From an uncultured Colwellia sp. (GTDB lineage: Bacteria > Pseudomonadota > Gammaproteobacteria > Enterobacterales > Alteromonadaceae): a stretch of DNA of 64,000 nt. The notes under the pieces were generated by a model, which searched no databases, was not told the origin of the DNA, and was given only the letters and a program-made list of their open reading frames with translations. Each line of letters opens with the position of its first letter. Within the stretch, counting starts at the first letter, position 1. The position numbers and the translations under genes were made by a program. Where the stretch lies: assembly GCA_913061475.1 (NCBI GenBank), contig CAJXUN010000012.1, forward strand, positions 28,013 through 92,012, read 5' to 3'. This document shows positions 27,376 through 37,477 of this stretch, in pieces.

Positions 27376-28623
27376 ATGTTAGAATCGACTACTGAACACA
27401 AAGAAAAGAAAACACTACCGGCCTACTTTGGTGAATTTGGTGGCATGTTTGTAGGTGAATTATTGGTACCTGCGTTAGAGCAGCTTGAACAAGCATTTAT
27501 CGAGTCGCAAACCGATGAAGCGTTTTTACATGAGTTTAATAAACTGCTGACCAGTTATGCGGGCCGACCAACACCGCTGACTTTATGTCGTAATATTGTT
27601 AAAAACCCATTAGCAAAAATTTATTTAAAGCGTGAAGATTTACTGCATGGCGGCGCACATAAAACCAATCAAGTATTAGGCCAAGCATTACTGGCTAAAC
27701 GTATGGGTAAAACGGAAATAATTGCCGAAACAGGCGCGGGTCAACATGGTGTTGCCACCGCCATTGCGTGTTCGCTATTAGGTTTGAAATGTAAAGTTTA
27801 CATGGGCGCGGTCGATTGTCAGCGTCAACAACCCAATGTTTTTCGTATGCAACTTATGGGCGCTGAGGTTATCCCTGTAACCGCTGGCAGTGGCACGCTA
27901 AAAGATGCGGTTAATGAAGCATTACGCGATTGGTCAGCAAATTACGAAAATGCCCATTACCTATTAGGCACAGCGGCAGGTCCGCACCCTTTTCCAACCA
28001 TAGTGCGTGAATTTCAGAAAATGATCGGTGAAGAAGCCAAGCAGCAATTATTGGCAGAAGAAGGTCGCTTACCAGATTACGTTATTGCCTGTGTCGGTGG
28101 TGGCTCGAATGCTATTGGCATGTTTAACGACTTTATCGCTGATGAAGGCGTTAAGCTTATTGGTGTTGAGGCTGGTGGCAAAGGCACAGAGACTGCACAT
28201 CATGGTGCTACACTCGTTGCAGGCACTAAAGGTATGTTACACGGTAATTATACTTACATCATGCAAGATAAGGCCGGACAGATAGAAGAATCTTACTCAG
28301 TATCAGCGGGCCTTGATTACCCTGCCGTTGGCCCACAACATGCGCATTTAAAAGATACGGGGCGTGCGCAATATGTGCCAATAAACGATGATGAAGCACT
28401 CGAAGCGTTTCAGTTATTAGCTCGCAATGAAGGCATTATTCCGGCACTGGAATCGTCTCATGCCCTAGCTTACGCGCTGAAATTAGCTGATAAAGTCAGT
28501 CAAGAAACCATAATTTTAGTAAATCTATCAGGCCGAGGTGATAAAGATTTAGCCCATGTTAATGCGATTATATCACCAGAAACTGCGGAAAAAAGTGCAG
28601 TAAAACATAGAGGAGAAGCATAA
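27376..28623 (+). CDS. trpB: Tryptophan synthase beta chain
   Basis: 415 residues from ATG 27376, directly after the trpCF stop. A possible in-frame start 75 nt upstream would lie inside trpCF and is not used. The PLP lysine is in [13 protein letters not shown], the phosphate loop is GGGSNAIG, and AETGAGQHG is also present. It condenses indole with serine. It overlaps trpA by one base (TAATG). Confidence 0.97.
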   Translation: MLESTTEHKEKKTLPAYFGEFGGMFVGELLVPALEQLEQAFIESQTDEAFLHEFNKLLTSYAGRPTPLTLCRNIVKNPLAKIYLKREDLLHGGAHKTNQVLGQALLAKRMGKTEIIAETGAGQHGVATAIACSLLGLKCKVYMGAVDCQRQQPNVFRMQLMGAEVIPVTAGSGTLKDAVNEALRDWSANYENAHYLLGTAAGPHPFPTIVREFQKMIGEEAKQQLLAEEGRLPDYVIACVGGGSNAIGMFNDFIADEGVKLIGVEAGGKGTETAHHGATLVAGTKGMLHGNYTYIMQDKAGQIEESYSVSAGLDYPAVGPQHAHLKDTGRAQYVPINDDEALEAFQLLARNEGIIPALESSHALAYALKLADKVSQETIILVNLSGRGDKDLAHVNAIISPETAEKSAVKHRGEA

Positions 28624-29450
28624 TGAACCAAGCAACTAACCTTGGTCAGCGTTATGACCTAACCTTTGAAAAACTCGCAGCCAAAAATGAAGGGGCTTTT
28701 ATACCTTTCGTTACCATTGGAGACCCTAATGCAGAACAGTCGTTTGCCATCATAAAAACCTTGATTGACGCCGGCGCAGATGCTTTAGAACTGGGTATAC
28801 CGTTTTCTGATCCCAGTGCGGACGGGCTTACTATCCAAATGGCAGCTCTGCGGGCATTAAATGCCAATATTAATACCGATGTCTGTTTAGATATTTTAAC
28901 CCGTATTCGCGCTTATGCCCCCGATATTCCAATTGGCTTATTACTCTATGGTAACTTAGTCTTTGCTCGTGGCATTGATAACTTCTACCGTGATGTGGCG
29001 CACGCTGGCGTTGACTCTGTACTGATTGCGGATTTACCTATACGTGAGAGTGCCCCCTTCAGGCAAGCAGCAATAGCCAACGGTGTGGCGCCTATTTTTA
29101 TTGCGCCACCTAACGCTAGCGATACTACCTTACAAAAAGTCGCTGAATTTAGCGCCGGTTATACTTATGTATTAAGTCGAGTAGGTGTGACAGGGACAGA
29201 AACTGAAGCAGAAATGACCGGTCATAAGCTGATTGATGTGTTAGATAAATACCAAGCAGCACCAGCAGTTATAGGCTTTGGTATATCAAAACCTGAACAA
29301 GTTAAAGCGGCATTAGCAACCGGTGCAAAAGGCGCCATTAGTGGCTCCGCAGTGGTAAAGATTATTGAAAATAATTTAACTGATCATCAAGCCATGTTAA
29401 TAGCGTTAACTGAGTTTGTTCAAGCGATGAAACAAGCAACCAAGCTATAA
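28623..29450 (+). CDS. trpA: Tryptophan synthase alpha chain
   Basis: 275 residues, TIM barrel. The catalytic Glu and Asp are in [15 protein letters not shown] near residue 57-71, and the phosphate-binding end GFGISKPEQ is present. It cleaves indole-3-glycerol phosphate to indole, which passes to TrpB. It is the last gene of the operon; a 10-bp hairpin follows 17 nt later. Confidence 0.97.
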   Translation: MNQATNLGQRYDLTFEKLAAKNEGAFIPFVTIGDPNAEQSFAIIKTLIDAGADALELGIPFSDPSADGLTIQMAALRALNANINTDVCLDILTRIRAYAPDIPIGLLLYGNLVFARGIDNFYRDVAHAGVDSVLIADLPIRESAPFRQAAIANGVAPIFIAPPNASDTTLQKVAEFSAGYTYVLSRVGVTGTETEAEMTGHKLIDVLDKYQAAPAVIGFGISKPEQVKAALATGAKGAISGSAVVKIIENNLTDHQAMLIALTEFVQAMKQATKL

Positions 29451-29466
29451 TTATAACTCACTGAGA

Positions 29467-29497
29467 TAGCCTAATCTAACAGAATTTGATTAGGCTA
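29467..29497 (+). terminator. Hairpin after trpA (possible terminator)
   Basis: TAGCCTAATC ... GATTAGGCTA is a 10-bp perfect stem with an 11-nt loop. The following AACCTCTATT is not a good T run, so termination is likely but not certain. Confidence 0.6.
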
Positions 29498-29536
29498 ACC
29501 TCTATTGCACAAAATTATAAGCGTAAGTAACTCCTG

Positions 29537-29567
29537 CACATCGACATACACAAGGTATTCATGTCGT
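29537..29567. repeat. Short dispersed palindromic repeat, copy A
   Basis: CACATCGACATACACAAGG followed by TATTCATGTCGT contains an imperfect inverted repeat (CGACAT / ATGTCG). A related copy is at 48811-48846. The rest of 29498-29700 shows no gene. Confidence 0.6.
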
Positions 29568-29700
29568 AAACCATCGACGTTGACTATTATATCTAATCAT
29601 CCAAACTTCGCCTAACACCTTTAAATATCAGAATATAACTAAATTTTATCGGTAACGATAAGTTTATTACTGTCGTTGATATTTCATATGTTAACGTTAG

Positions 29701-29898
29701 CTAATCTGCATTAGTAACTTCAACATAATTAGCTAGGTTGAATTTACGCTCAAAAGTACGGTTGGCTATACCGTGGTATAAAAATTTATGCTTTTCTTTA
29801 GCGTTTTTATCACCACGCACCATTAGAGCGCCTTTTTCAATTTGAATATCGAATTCCTCGTGAGAAAATCCAGCTACTGAATCAACTAAGGTCCACAT
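29701..29898 (-). pseudogene. Small heat-shock protein (Hsp20/IbpA) internal fragment
   Basis: 65 codons matching the middle of an IbpA-type alpha-crystallin domain: VAGFSHEEFDIQIEKG, then HGIANRTFERKFNLANYVEV. A complete IbpA has about 140 residues. Here the N-terminal third and the final strand with its IXI tail are missing, with a stop right after TNAD. It is either a decayed gene or a short remnant left by deletion. It is unlikely to be functional. Confidence 0.75.
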
Positions 29899-30003
29899 AA
29901 AATCAGAGTAATAAATCTAAGGCGCTTCCGCCCCGAAGTAAGATAGAAAAACTAATATAGGGCACCTAAAAGGGGCACTTTTATCTACATAGCTGCTAAG
30001 TTT

Positions 30004-31218
30004 TTACAATGACTTGAATATATTATAAAGTCTAATATGCATGCCGTATTTATAGATAAAATAACAACAAACAGCTAAAAACAAATTAAATACAGCTATG
30101 TAGATAAATAGCATATCACCTCCAAATTCGAGCATCAGATATGACGCCAAAATAGGTCCTAAAAATCCGCCCGATGCGTACGCAAGTAATAACCAGCTGC
30201 TTGATGCGATCGCTTTATCATTAGTAAGCTTAGCGTACGTCATTGCAACACTAATAGGGTATAAACACCCCATAGGAGCTCCTATAAAAACACCTAACAA
30301 AGGCAGTGGTATCTCGGTGCTAAAAAATATCACAACTAGCGCTGACATAGCCATTAAGACAAGTAAAAATATTAAAGTGTATTCACGTGAATATTTATCG
30401 GCAACTTTTCCTACCGAACGCTGTAATATTGCTCCCGAAAAGATAACTGCTGACATAAAAATAGAGAGTTCTACCATTGAGGGCGTTATACTTTTAATGA
30501 AAACTGGTGATAAATTAAACACCGCACCAATCGCATTCCCCGCACAAAAAGCGCCTAAGATACCACAAGGAGCAAGCTTAATAAGAGTGGTGATAGAGAT
30601 AGGCTTAGCTACCACCACTGGCGGATTTTCAATCCTTATTAAGGTAATGGGCATTAATGCAAAACACGACAAAATAGCTGCGATTAAAAAAATAGTCGAT
30701 AAATTTTCAGGAGATAAATTAATCAGTAACTGACCTGACCCCATCGCTACATAAAATACAATTTGATGTAAAGCTAACAATCGACTTCTATTCGAATTAA
30801 TACTTAATGTGTTAAACCAGCTCTCAATAACAATAAGCATTACCGCAGCAGAAATACCACTAAGAACTCTTAAAACGCCATAAAATACAATACTGTTCGT
30901 TAAACTATGTACAATAGCTGTTACTGTCGCAATAGCAGCAAAGCCCGCAAACGCTCTGACATGGCCAACCTGGGCTATTGTTTTTTTTCCTTGATAAGTA
31001 CCGATAATCAAGCCTACTGAATATAATGCCATTACTTGCCCAATAGTGTTTATTGAAGAGCCAACATCTGACAAACTCAAAGGAATAGCCAAGCCAAGTA
31101 AGCTAATAGCTTGCATTTGCGCAAATAAGCTTAATAGCAGTGAAAAAAGAGTAATAATATTTTGTTTATCGTTAAAAGGAGTATTCATGGGAGAGTCTAT
31201 TGATTGAAAACTCAACAT
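30004..31218 (-). CDS. MFS transporter (YcaD-like)
   Basis: 404 residues with about twelve membrane helices. The segments SVGLIIGTYQGKKTIAQVGH and VIESWFNTL (helix 5) resemble the YcaD/YfkF group of the major facilitator superfamily. Neither of two possible starts (31218, or ATG 31188) has a strong ribosome site. A partial copy of the LacI-type operator (TGACTCCGAAGTAC) sits 10 bp upstream of 31218, and the gene is divergent from the TonB receptor. It probably carries the island's substrate or a product across the inner membrane; that is inference. Confidence 0.85.
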   Translation of the reverse strand: MLSFQSIDSPMNTPFNDKQNIITLFSLLLSLFAQMQAISLLGLAIPLSLSDVGSSINTIGQVMALYSVGLIIGTYQGKKTIAQVGHVRAFAGFAAIATVTAIVHSLTNSIVFYGVLRVLSGISAAVMLIVIESWFNTLSINSNRSRLLALHQIVFYVAMGSGQLLINLSPENLSTIFLIAAILSCFALMPITLIRIENPPVVVAKPISITTLIKLAPCGILGAFCAGNAIGAVFNLSPVFIKSITPSMVELSIFMSAVIFSGAILQRSVGKVADKYSREYTLIFLLVLMAMSALVVIFFSTEIPLPLLGVFIGAPMGCLYPISVAMTYAKLTNDKAIASSSWLLLAYASGGFLGPILASYLMLEFGGDMLFIYIAVFNLFLAVCCYFIYKYGMHIRLYNIFKSL

Positions 31219-31228
31219 TAACCCATAA

Positions 31229-31242
31229 TGACTCCGAAGTAC
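31229..31242. promoter_or_regulatory. Partial LacI-type operator (TGACTCCGAAGTAC)
   Basis: 11 of 14 positions match the island consensus TGACTTCGAAGTCA. It lies directly in front of the MFS gene. Confidence 0.5.
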
Positions 31243-31361
31243 TTGATATCGATCATCTTATAAAATTGTTATCAAATAGCGCTAATAAGTGAAAAATCAG
31301 AATATAAATCAGCCGAAATAGTAAGATAAAATGTGATTTATTGACACAAAACAAAATAAAA

Positions 31362-31375
31362 TGACGTCGAAGTCA
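31362..31375. promoter_or_regulatory. LacI-type operator (TGACGTCGAAGTCA)
   Basis: 13 of 14 positions match TGACTTCGAAGTCA. It lies midway in the MFS/TonB-receptor divergent region (31219-31630), which has no other gene. Confidence 0.7.
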
Positions 31376-31517
31376 AAATAATAAAAACAAAAACCCACAA
31401 AAATGAAACTATATTAATTCAATAATTAACAGCTAGTTAATACAAAAAGAATCAATTAAACTTTATTTTTTGCATTGATTACCAATGCAAGCACCACGAA
31501 CACACTTGACATGAAAA

Positions 31518-31531
31518 TGATTCCGAAGTAC
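31518..31531. promoter_or_regulatory. Partial LacI-type operator (TGATTCCGAAGTAC)
   Basis: 10 of 14 positions match the consensus, 100 bp before the receptor start. Confidence 0.4.
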
Positions 31532-31630
31532 AAATATAAGTATGAAGATTATATAAAAATCTTCGTTGTACTTATAAATTATAATAAAACAATACGCACT
31601 CTATTGATTGATAGAAGGAAAAATTTACTC

Positions 31631-34021
31631 ATGAAACCAGCTACAACAAAAAAGATCACAAAATCGGCACTAGCATTAGCAGTTATCAGTGCTTGCTTAA
31701 ACCAGTCTGTATCCGCTGAAGAAACAGTAAAAGATGATAGTTCTAATAGAATTGAAAAAATAACAGTGACAGCTAACCGTCACTCACAAGATTTACAGGA
31801 AGTCTCTTCTTCTATTACAGCATTAGGTGCAGACGATGTTGAGCGTGCGGGTATTATCGATATCACTGGTTTACAACAAGTTGTACCTGGATTAAAAGTA
31901 GGTAGTTCTGGCGGCGAAGTTCGTCCCGCAATGCGTGGTGCACGTACCAACGAAGTCGGTGTGGCTGGTACGGGTATAGCTGAACAAATTGTAGGTATTT
32001 TTCAAGATGGTATTTATGTTCCAACCACCACAGCTGGCATGGGTGCATTTGTAGATATTGAAAGAATTGAAGTGTTACGTGGTCCACAAGGTACACTTTA
32101 TGGTCGTAATACCTTCGCAGGTAGTATTAATGTTATTACCAATCGACCGAATATGGATGAAGTTGAAGGTAATATAAAAATAACTACTGGTGCTTATAAT
32201 CGCAGCGCCTATGAAGGTGTATTAAACCTGCCTTTAGCTGACAATTTAGCGACTCGTATTGTTGTTGCTTCAGACCGACATGATGGTTATATTAAAAATC
32301 ATTTTTTACCCGGTCCATCAGATGATTTACGTGAAAAAAATTCTTTTTACGCACGCTCTGTAACACGCTATGAAGCAAGCGATAACTTTAATGCTACCTT
32401 CCGCTTAGATTACTCTAAGAAAGATGCAAACTCTGAAGCAATTTGGGGCTATCAACAAATTGCAGGGTATTCATTAACTGAAACCGCACCGGGCTCTGGT
32501 GTTTTCAACCCTAATGCAACGGTAACTAAAGGCCATATTTATCAGCCTGGCGATGCTGAGCGTAATGATCTTGGCCCTTATGATGTCTATCGAAATGCCA
32601 TGTCTCTTGATAAACAAGAAGCGTTTTCTGCAACAGCGACCTTAGAATGGTACACCGATGTTGCTGACTTTAAATGGACATCAAATTATTCTGAATTAAG
32701 TGGTAAGCAATTTTACGATAATGACTACAGTGATGGCGGCTTAGACTTTGTTGGTGGCTTTGGTCGTCAAGATGATCAAAAAACAATCTCAACCGAATTA
32801 CAAATATCATCAAATCATGACGGTCCATTACAATGGATAGCTGGTTTGTATTATTTTGACCAAGAAGCCGATTGGGAATGGATTTGGCGTGAAGATACCA
32901 CAGGTAATGGTGTCGCTGATTCGTTAGTGGTACCAAGCTGGGGTAACCCAGATCACGATCCGCATACTTCAGATTCAATCGCGGTATTTGGCCAATTACG
33001 TTATGAAGTATCTGATGACGTACGTCTTGTGGGCGGTTTACGTTATAACAAAGATGAGAAAACATTCACTGGCGATGACATTCCTGATTGGGATGACTCA
33101 GCCGTGCTATGGAAAGCTGCACTTGAGTTTGATCAAAGCGAAGACCTAATGCTTTATGCTTCAGCTGCTACAGGTGTTCGTACAGGTGGTGCTAACGATG
33201 GTCGTGTTGTTTCTCGCGGCGCAGACCCACTTTATGACAATGAAGAAGTTATATCTTATGAAGTTGGTATGAAAAGCACCTTACTTGACGGAGATATGCG
33301 TTTAAACGTTTCACTATTTTTAAATGACTATGACGATGTAAAAGCACAATTATTCGCCGTTGCATGTAGTGATAGTACCAGTACGGATACAGTATTAGAT
33401 TGTGTTAACGCTGGTACAACACAAAGCTTTGAATATTACGAGAATGGCGGCAGCATAGAAACAACAGGCTTAGAAGTTGATATGCAATGGTACCCAACAG
33501 ACAGTTTATCGCTTTCTGGTACGTTTACTTGGCTTGATGCTAAATTTTCTGATGATTATGCTGTGGGTAATGAATTATTACGCCCATTACTTGGCTTAGG
33601 AAATATTGAAGACCGCCAAGACATCAATGATAACAACAGCCAATTTAGTTTTGCTGGCTGGTCACCTGCGATGGCACCAGAATATACTATCGGATTAGCG
33701 GCAACCTATGAAGTGGATTTAGGTAATGGTGCATTCATTATTCCGCACATTCAAGTAAATTACAGTGATGATTATTATGCTTTTGATACGAACATTCCAG
33801 AAGCCAAAGTTGATGCCCATGCAATGGTTGACGCACGTGTAAGTTGGATTGTGGATGAAAATGTGCAAGTAGACTTTTTTGTTAAAAACCTAACCGATGA
33901 AGAAGTACTTACTCGTGCCGTTGTACACTCACAAATTCGTGATGCTAAGCCACTGAACTCAGTACAAGCTAACTGGAATGACCCTAGAACTTGGGGCGTA
34001 AGTTTAAAATATACTTTTTAA
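31631..34021 (+). CDS. TonB-dependent receptor of the catabolic island
   Basis: 796 residues from ATG 31631; an upstream in-frame extension lacks a signal peptide and is rejected. The signal peptide is residues 1-29. A TonB-box-like IEKITVTA is at 41-48, then the plug domain with QDLQEVSSSI and RIEVLRGPQGTLYGRN, then the beta barrel, ending in an aromatic residue (SLKYTF). It resembles receptors of the marine 'Caulobacter-type' class that import organic molecules rather than siderophores. The operators upstream tie it to the LacI-type regulon. A strong terminator follows at 34041. Confidence 0.95.
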   Translation: MKPATTKKITKSALALAVISACLNQSVSAEETVKDDSSNRIEKITVTANRHSQDLQEVSSSITALGADDVERAGIIDITGLQQVVPGLKVGSSGGEVRPAMRGARTNEVGVAGTGIAEQIVGIFQDGIYVPTTTAGMGAFVDIERIEVLRGPQGTLYGRNTFAGSINVITNRPNMDEVEGNIKITTGAYNRSAYEGVLNLPLADNLATRIVVASDRHDGYIKNHFLPGPSDDLREKNSFYARSVTRYEASDNFNATFRLDYSKKDANSEAIWGYQQIAGYSLTETAPGSGVFNPNATVTKGHIYQPGDAERNDLGPYDVYRNAMSLDKQEAFSATATLEWYTDVADFKWTSNYSELSGKQFYDNDYSDGGLDFVGGFGRQDDQKTISTELQISSNHDGPLQWIAGLYYFDQEADWEWIWREDTTGNGVADSLVVPSWGNPDHDPHTSDSIAVFGQLRYEVSDDVRLVGGLRYNKDEKTFTGDDIPDWDDSAVLWKAALEFDQSEDLMLYASAATGVRTGGANDGRVVSRGADPLYDNEEVISYEVGMKSTLLDGDMRLNVSLFLNDYDDVKAQLFAVACSDSTSTDTVLDCVNAGTTQSFEYYENGGSIETTGLEVDMQWYPTDSLSLSGTFTWLDAKFSDDYAVGNELLRPLLGLGNIEDRQDINDNNSQFSFAGWSPAMAPEYTIGLAATYEVDLGNGAFIIPHIQVNYSDDYYAFDTNIPEAKVDAHAMVDARVSWIVDENVQVDFFVKNLTDEEVLTRAVVHSQIRDAKPLNSVQANWNDPRTWGVSLKYTF

Positions 34022-34040
34022 CACCTAGCCACCTTGTAAT

Positions 34041-34072
34041 AAAAAAGTCGCATAAATATTTGCGACTTTTTT
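34041..34072 (+). terminator. Terminator of the TonB-receptor gene
   Basis: AAAAAAGTCGCA ... TGCGACTTTTTT, a 12-bp stem ending in six T, 20 nt after the stop. Confidence 0.92.
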
Positions 34073-34290
34073 ATGTCACCACATTACGTCCTCTTATTTC
34101 TTCCTATTGTGGCTGAGCCTAAACATAAATATGAAATAGCTAACACACTCAATATAAAACGTTTCAATATGTTTTAGAGAGCGACAGTAACAAGCAGCGA
34201 AAATGATATTGTATTGACTTTATATATGAGCCAAGTTCAGATCACATTTTTGAATGGATAATAATAGAATAAAGGCAATTGAGTTTGAGA

Positions 34291-34473
34291 TATACCCAAA
34301 CCACTTGAAGATGCCGTTTCAGAGCTAAGCTAGGAAATCAGGGCAAGGCGATAAAGGGTCATCTCCGGCGTTATTGATTTCGACAATGGAACAACCATTC
34401 TCTTCAATCCATGCCTTGGTGCTAATCCTTTCTCAACTTGCTGAACCCTGCATCTTCAAGTGGCTTGGGTATA
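34291..34473. mobile_element. 183-bp MITE-like element with 24-bp inverted ends
   Basis: The left end TATACCCAAACCACTTGAAG runs on to ATGC; the right end is its inverse with one mismatch (GCATCTTCAAGTGGCTTGGG, then TATA). There is no coding capacity inside. The ends resemble a repeat family seen in Colwellia-like genomes (from memory). A diverged half copy lies at 35160-35314. Confidence 0.75.
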
Positions 34474-34872
34474 GAAATAGTCACTTCAAAACAACTCGCG
34501 CTTATCATCAAAATAAGTCTTACAACCATGGTGCATTTCCAATAAGAAAATAAACTTCAAATAATGAAAGTTCCAAAAAACATGACATCACTAATCATGC
34601 AGTAAGTGCAAATACATACGCTAACGTATTTATTGAGCCTAAATATCTTTTGAGTAACAGCCAGTCAAAGCTCAACGAGTGCTCTGCTAGATATCGCCTA
34701 TTATTTAACCAAGCATGGGCGAATTATATAGGCAAAATAATGGAATAAACTTATTTTCTACAGAACTTGTACCTATGATATTCCTTACACATCGCAGAAG
34801 CTCGGTGCCCATATGTGGAGAGAACGATGCCGTTCCACTTAAAATGCAGGTTTAAACAAGTTAAGAAATAGG

Positions 34873-35105
34873 TAACCTGAACTCTGGATAAGCAGCACTT
34901 GCTCAATCCTCCCTTTTAACCCATTATCTGTGTTAAAACGTCGATAAATAGCTCGCTATTCATAAACGTTTTGCCTTGGAAATGGCATAAAATGAAGCAT
35001 TGATGGTGCCTATTAGTGATGTTCACCTTGCTATAGCATTTACTTTGCCACCTAAGCTTTTGATTCACTTGAGTATCAAGCACTCATTATCCAGAATTCA
35101 GGTTA
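34873..35105. mobile_element. 233-bp element with 18-bp inverted ends
   Basis: The ends are TAACCTGAACTCTGGATA and TATCCAGAATTCAGGTTA, which are inverse with one mismatch. There is no ORF inside. It is probably another non-autonomous element; the flanks show no clear target duplication. Confidence 0.65.
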
Positions 35106-35159
35106 GGTAGCTACAAAACATTGATATCGACAATATTTATTCTATTGTCGATATCAATT

Positions 35160-35314
35160 AGACCTCCTCACCTTTATCGGTTTGCCAGTAGGAAGCCAAG
35201 CTAAAAAATAAATCCTGCCTTGCAATGATAAGGCTAATCAATATGTACGTATCGCGCCTTGGCTTGGTACCTTAGCTTAACGCTGCAATTGCGTCTTCAA
35301 GTGGGGTGGGTATA
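35160..35314 (-). repeat. Diverged half copy of the 34291-34473 element
   Basis: On the minus strand it begins TATACCCACCCCACTTGAAG and keeps a TTAAGCTAAGG ... AAGGCGCGATA segment similar to GCTAAGCTAGG ... AAGGCGATAA of the full copy. The opposite end is not found. Confidence 0.5.
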
Positions 35315-35484
35315 TACTTTTAAAAACAATCGCTTGGTGAACGTTTTTAAAAGTACTAGGTAAATGGTTTTCCGAATAGCGGCTGGTTAATTGAGAAGCG
35401 TTCATCACCCTTAACTGCAGTCAAAGAGTGATGTACCGCACTTAGCTCCTATAAACAATATAAGTATCGATCCAAATAATGCAC

Positions 35485-36348
35485 TCACGCAAACGGATAA
35501 GTTAAGTTATATCCTTTACATATTGCTAACCAATCAACCTGAAACTGTTCAGCAACAATCATATTATCATTCAGTTCTATTATTGAGATGACAGGGATCC
35601 GAATACGCTTAATAGTATCTCCATCAAGATAGTCACCGTCAATATGCCATTGCACAGCGACACTTGCTTTATCGCTATCAAAACAAATATTTTCTAACTG
35701 GCAATAGCTGCGATTCATACGGTTATGTAATTTAAGCTGAAACTTACGCAAAGCAAAAAACCCATGGTTCACACCAATACCAGCCACATTAATCTCGGCA
35801 TCTTTGCTATAAATTTTATCAAAGCTCGCTAAATGTTTTTCTTGCCAAATATTCCACCATTGCGTAATCGTTTGATTGACTCCATCAGGCATTTCACAAA
35901 CATCTTGAGGTACCGCATGATAGCTTTGCGGGTGCATTTGATGATCAAATTGACTCAAAAATAAGGGGTCTGGCGCAGGTAATTGTGCAATAACTTGCTC
36001 TGGCGTTAAAGCTAATAGTTGAGCAAGTTTCGTCGTATCAATAACACAATGCAGACGCTTAAAATGCGCATTGTTGTGCTCCAAAAATAACGTTAAGGAA
36101 ATCGACTTTTCTTCATTGTCAGTGGCTAGTTCAAAATAAATAGCAGAAAATTCTTTTCCTTGAACTACCTGTTTTTTTGATAATGTTAAAAAACCAAATT
36201 GCTCAAGACTTTTTAACCAAAGCTTTTCAATTTGCATATTGCCATAAGCCGTAAAATCATGCTGTTTCCATGACGTACTATGCAAAATACTTTGTGACAA
36301 TTGTGCAATATCACCTTTGGTATAAAGCTCTATGAGTTTGTTGAACAT
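35485..36348 (-). CDS. SnoaL/NTF2-like protein, island paralog 1
   Basis: 287 residues, soluble. The C-terminal half (from about 155) is an NTF2/SnoaL-like fold: WWNIWQEKHLASFDKIYSKD opens it and a beta-sheet follows, closing with IIELNDNMIVAEQFQVDW. The N-terminal half probably repeats the fold in weaker form. SnoaL-like proteins act as cyclases, hydratases, epoxide hydrolases or isomerases, or only bind ligands, so no reaction is assigned. It is the third gene of a minus-strand operon with paralog 2 (2-nt gap) and the sodium:solute symporter. Confidence 0.75.
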   Translation of the reverse strand: MFNKLIELYTKGDIAQLSQSILHSTSWKQHDFTAYGNMQIEKLWLKSLEQFGFLTLSKKQVVQGKEFSAIYFELATDNEEKSISLTLFLEHNNAHFKRLHCVIDTTKLAQLLALTPEQVIAQLPAPDPLFLSQFDHQMHPQSYHAVPQDVCEMPDGVNQTITQWWNIWQEKHLASFDKIYSKDAEINVAGIGVNHGFFALRKFQLKLHNRMNRSYCQLENICFDSDKASVAVQWHIDGDYLDGDTIKRIRIPVISIIELNDNMIVAEQFQVDWLAICKGYNLTYPFA

Positions 36349-36350
36349 AA

Positions 36351-37460
36351 TTAAACTCCCTGCTCTAAAAGCGGCAACGTTTGCCCTGACTCTCGAATAA
36401 TATTCGCATAAAGTGAAATTTCATCAAAAACAGTTACTTCTTTAATAACCTTTTTATTTCTCACTCTTAAATGTGTACAACCCAACACAAAGAAACGCTG
36501 TCCTTTTATCATATTCAACCTATTGTCATGCGGTGTATATGTACCCGCAACAGACCAACGTAGCGCAATATCAATTGTTTCTTCATCAAAGCCAACGACG
36601 GCAACATGATCAACCGTCATTTTCGCATCTGGACATTGCGCTAACCATTGAATAATAGTGCCGCTGATTTGTGCCAATCCTGTTGATTTTCTCCCGCCTG
36701 GCCACTGATGAGCGGCTGCCACATGATAAAAACCAGTGAGAGTTGAAAATTGCTTTTGATTAAAAAGTGTTTGTGCCCATGACTGAACAAATGTTTCTAC
36801 TGTCCAGTTTTCATCGGTTAAATTAAATATCTGACGATGTTCTTTTTGCCGAACACGTGCAAATTCTTCATCATACCATGTCGTGAATGTGTCATTTGGC
36901 ACTAACTTAGCAAAGTGTATCGCCGCATCAATGAGGTCTAAACCTAGTTGCGCAATAAGAAAACTATTATCTCTTACTAGCCACTCTTTAATGATTTTAT
37001 TTTCGAAACATACACAGTCTGCGATGGTCGTTACTCGGCCTGTTTTATTTGTGGCTAAACCAAAGTCTGAATTACCCGTATTCGTCATAATGCTGGTGAT
37101 CAAGTGAGACGAGTAATATGTTTTGTCTTCCTCCTCTTTCCAAATCACGTTTTCACCAATTAAACTACGATCGGGAAATGCTGCAATGGTTTTTAAGGTA
37201 TTTTGCACTACTTGCTCAACACACTCTGAATAGCCGCCCAACATATATACAGGGCAAATATCGCTATAGTATTGATAACAAAGTCCAACGTTTTTTTGCT
37301 CCCAAATGCGGTGGGTTATACGAATAATGTAATCAACAATATCAATAAACTCGCCATCGAATCCTGGCAGTATTTGCGTTTTGTCTCCTGAAGGCTCTAA
37401 TAACTTAGTAAGCGGCTGCCAATGCACTTTGGTGATTTTATTATTAAGTTTAAAACTCAT
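36351..37460 (-). CDS. SnoaL/NTF2-like protein, island paralog 2
   Basis: 369 residues, probably two tandem SnoaL-like domains. The first (about 45-185) contains DIVDYIIRITHRIWEQKNVG and EWLVRDNSFLIAQLGLD. The second (about 200-350) contains WAQTLFNQKQFSTLTGFYH and a REV-like core TVDHVAVVGFDEETIDIALRW. No signal peptide. It lies 17 nt after the symporter stop and 2 nt before paralog 1, so it belongs to that operon. The function is unknown; it differs in motif from paralogs 3-5 because it lacks WYGP(A/S)GIG. Confidence 0.75.
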   Translation of the reverse strand: MSFKLNNKITKVHWQPLTKLLEPSGDKTQILPGFDGEFIDIVDYIIRITHRIWEQKNVGLCYQYYSDICPVYMLGGYSECVEQVVQNTLKTIAAFPDRSLIGENVIWKEEEDKTYYSSHLITSIMTNTGNSDFGLATNKTGRVTTIADCVCFENKIIKEWLVRDNSFLIAQLGLDLIDAAIHFAKLVPNDTFTTWYDEEFARVRQKEHRQIFNLTDENWTVETFVQSWAQTLFNQKQFSTLTGFYHVAAAHQWPGGRKSTGLAQISGTIIQWLAQCPDAKMTVDHVAVVGFDEETIDIALRWSVAGTYTPHDNRLNMIKGQRFFVLGCTHLRVRNKKVIKEVTVFDEISLYANIIRESGQTLPLLEQGV

Positions 37461-37477
37461 AGCTATTATCCGTTGCT

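Larger units (their letters stand above)
34074..35484. other. 1.4-kb non-coding, repeat-rich stretch
   Basis: I see no gene here. It holds two inverted-repeat-bounded elements and one partial copy (listed separately), plus AT-rich DNA. It splits the catabolic island and is probably a landing place for small non-autonomous elements. Confidence 0.75.

Noticed and set aside
31475..31630. Longer 5' reading frame of the TonB receptor
   Set aside because: The 52-codon extension is lysine/tyrosine-rich with no signal peptide, and overlaps an operator-like site; the ATG at 31631 gives a proper signal peptide.
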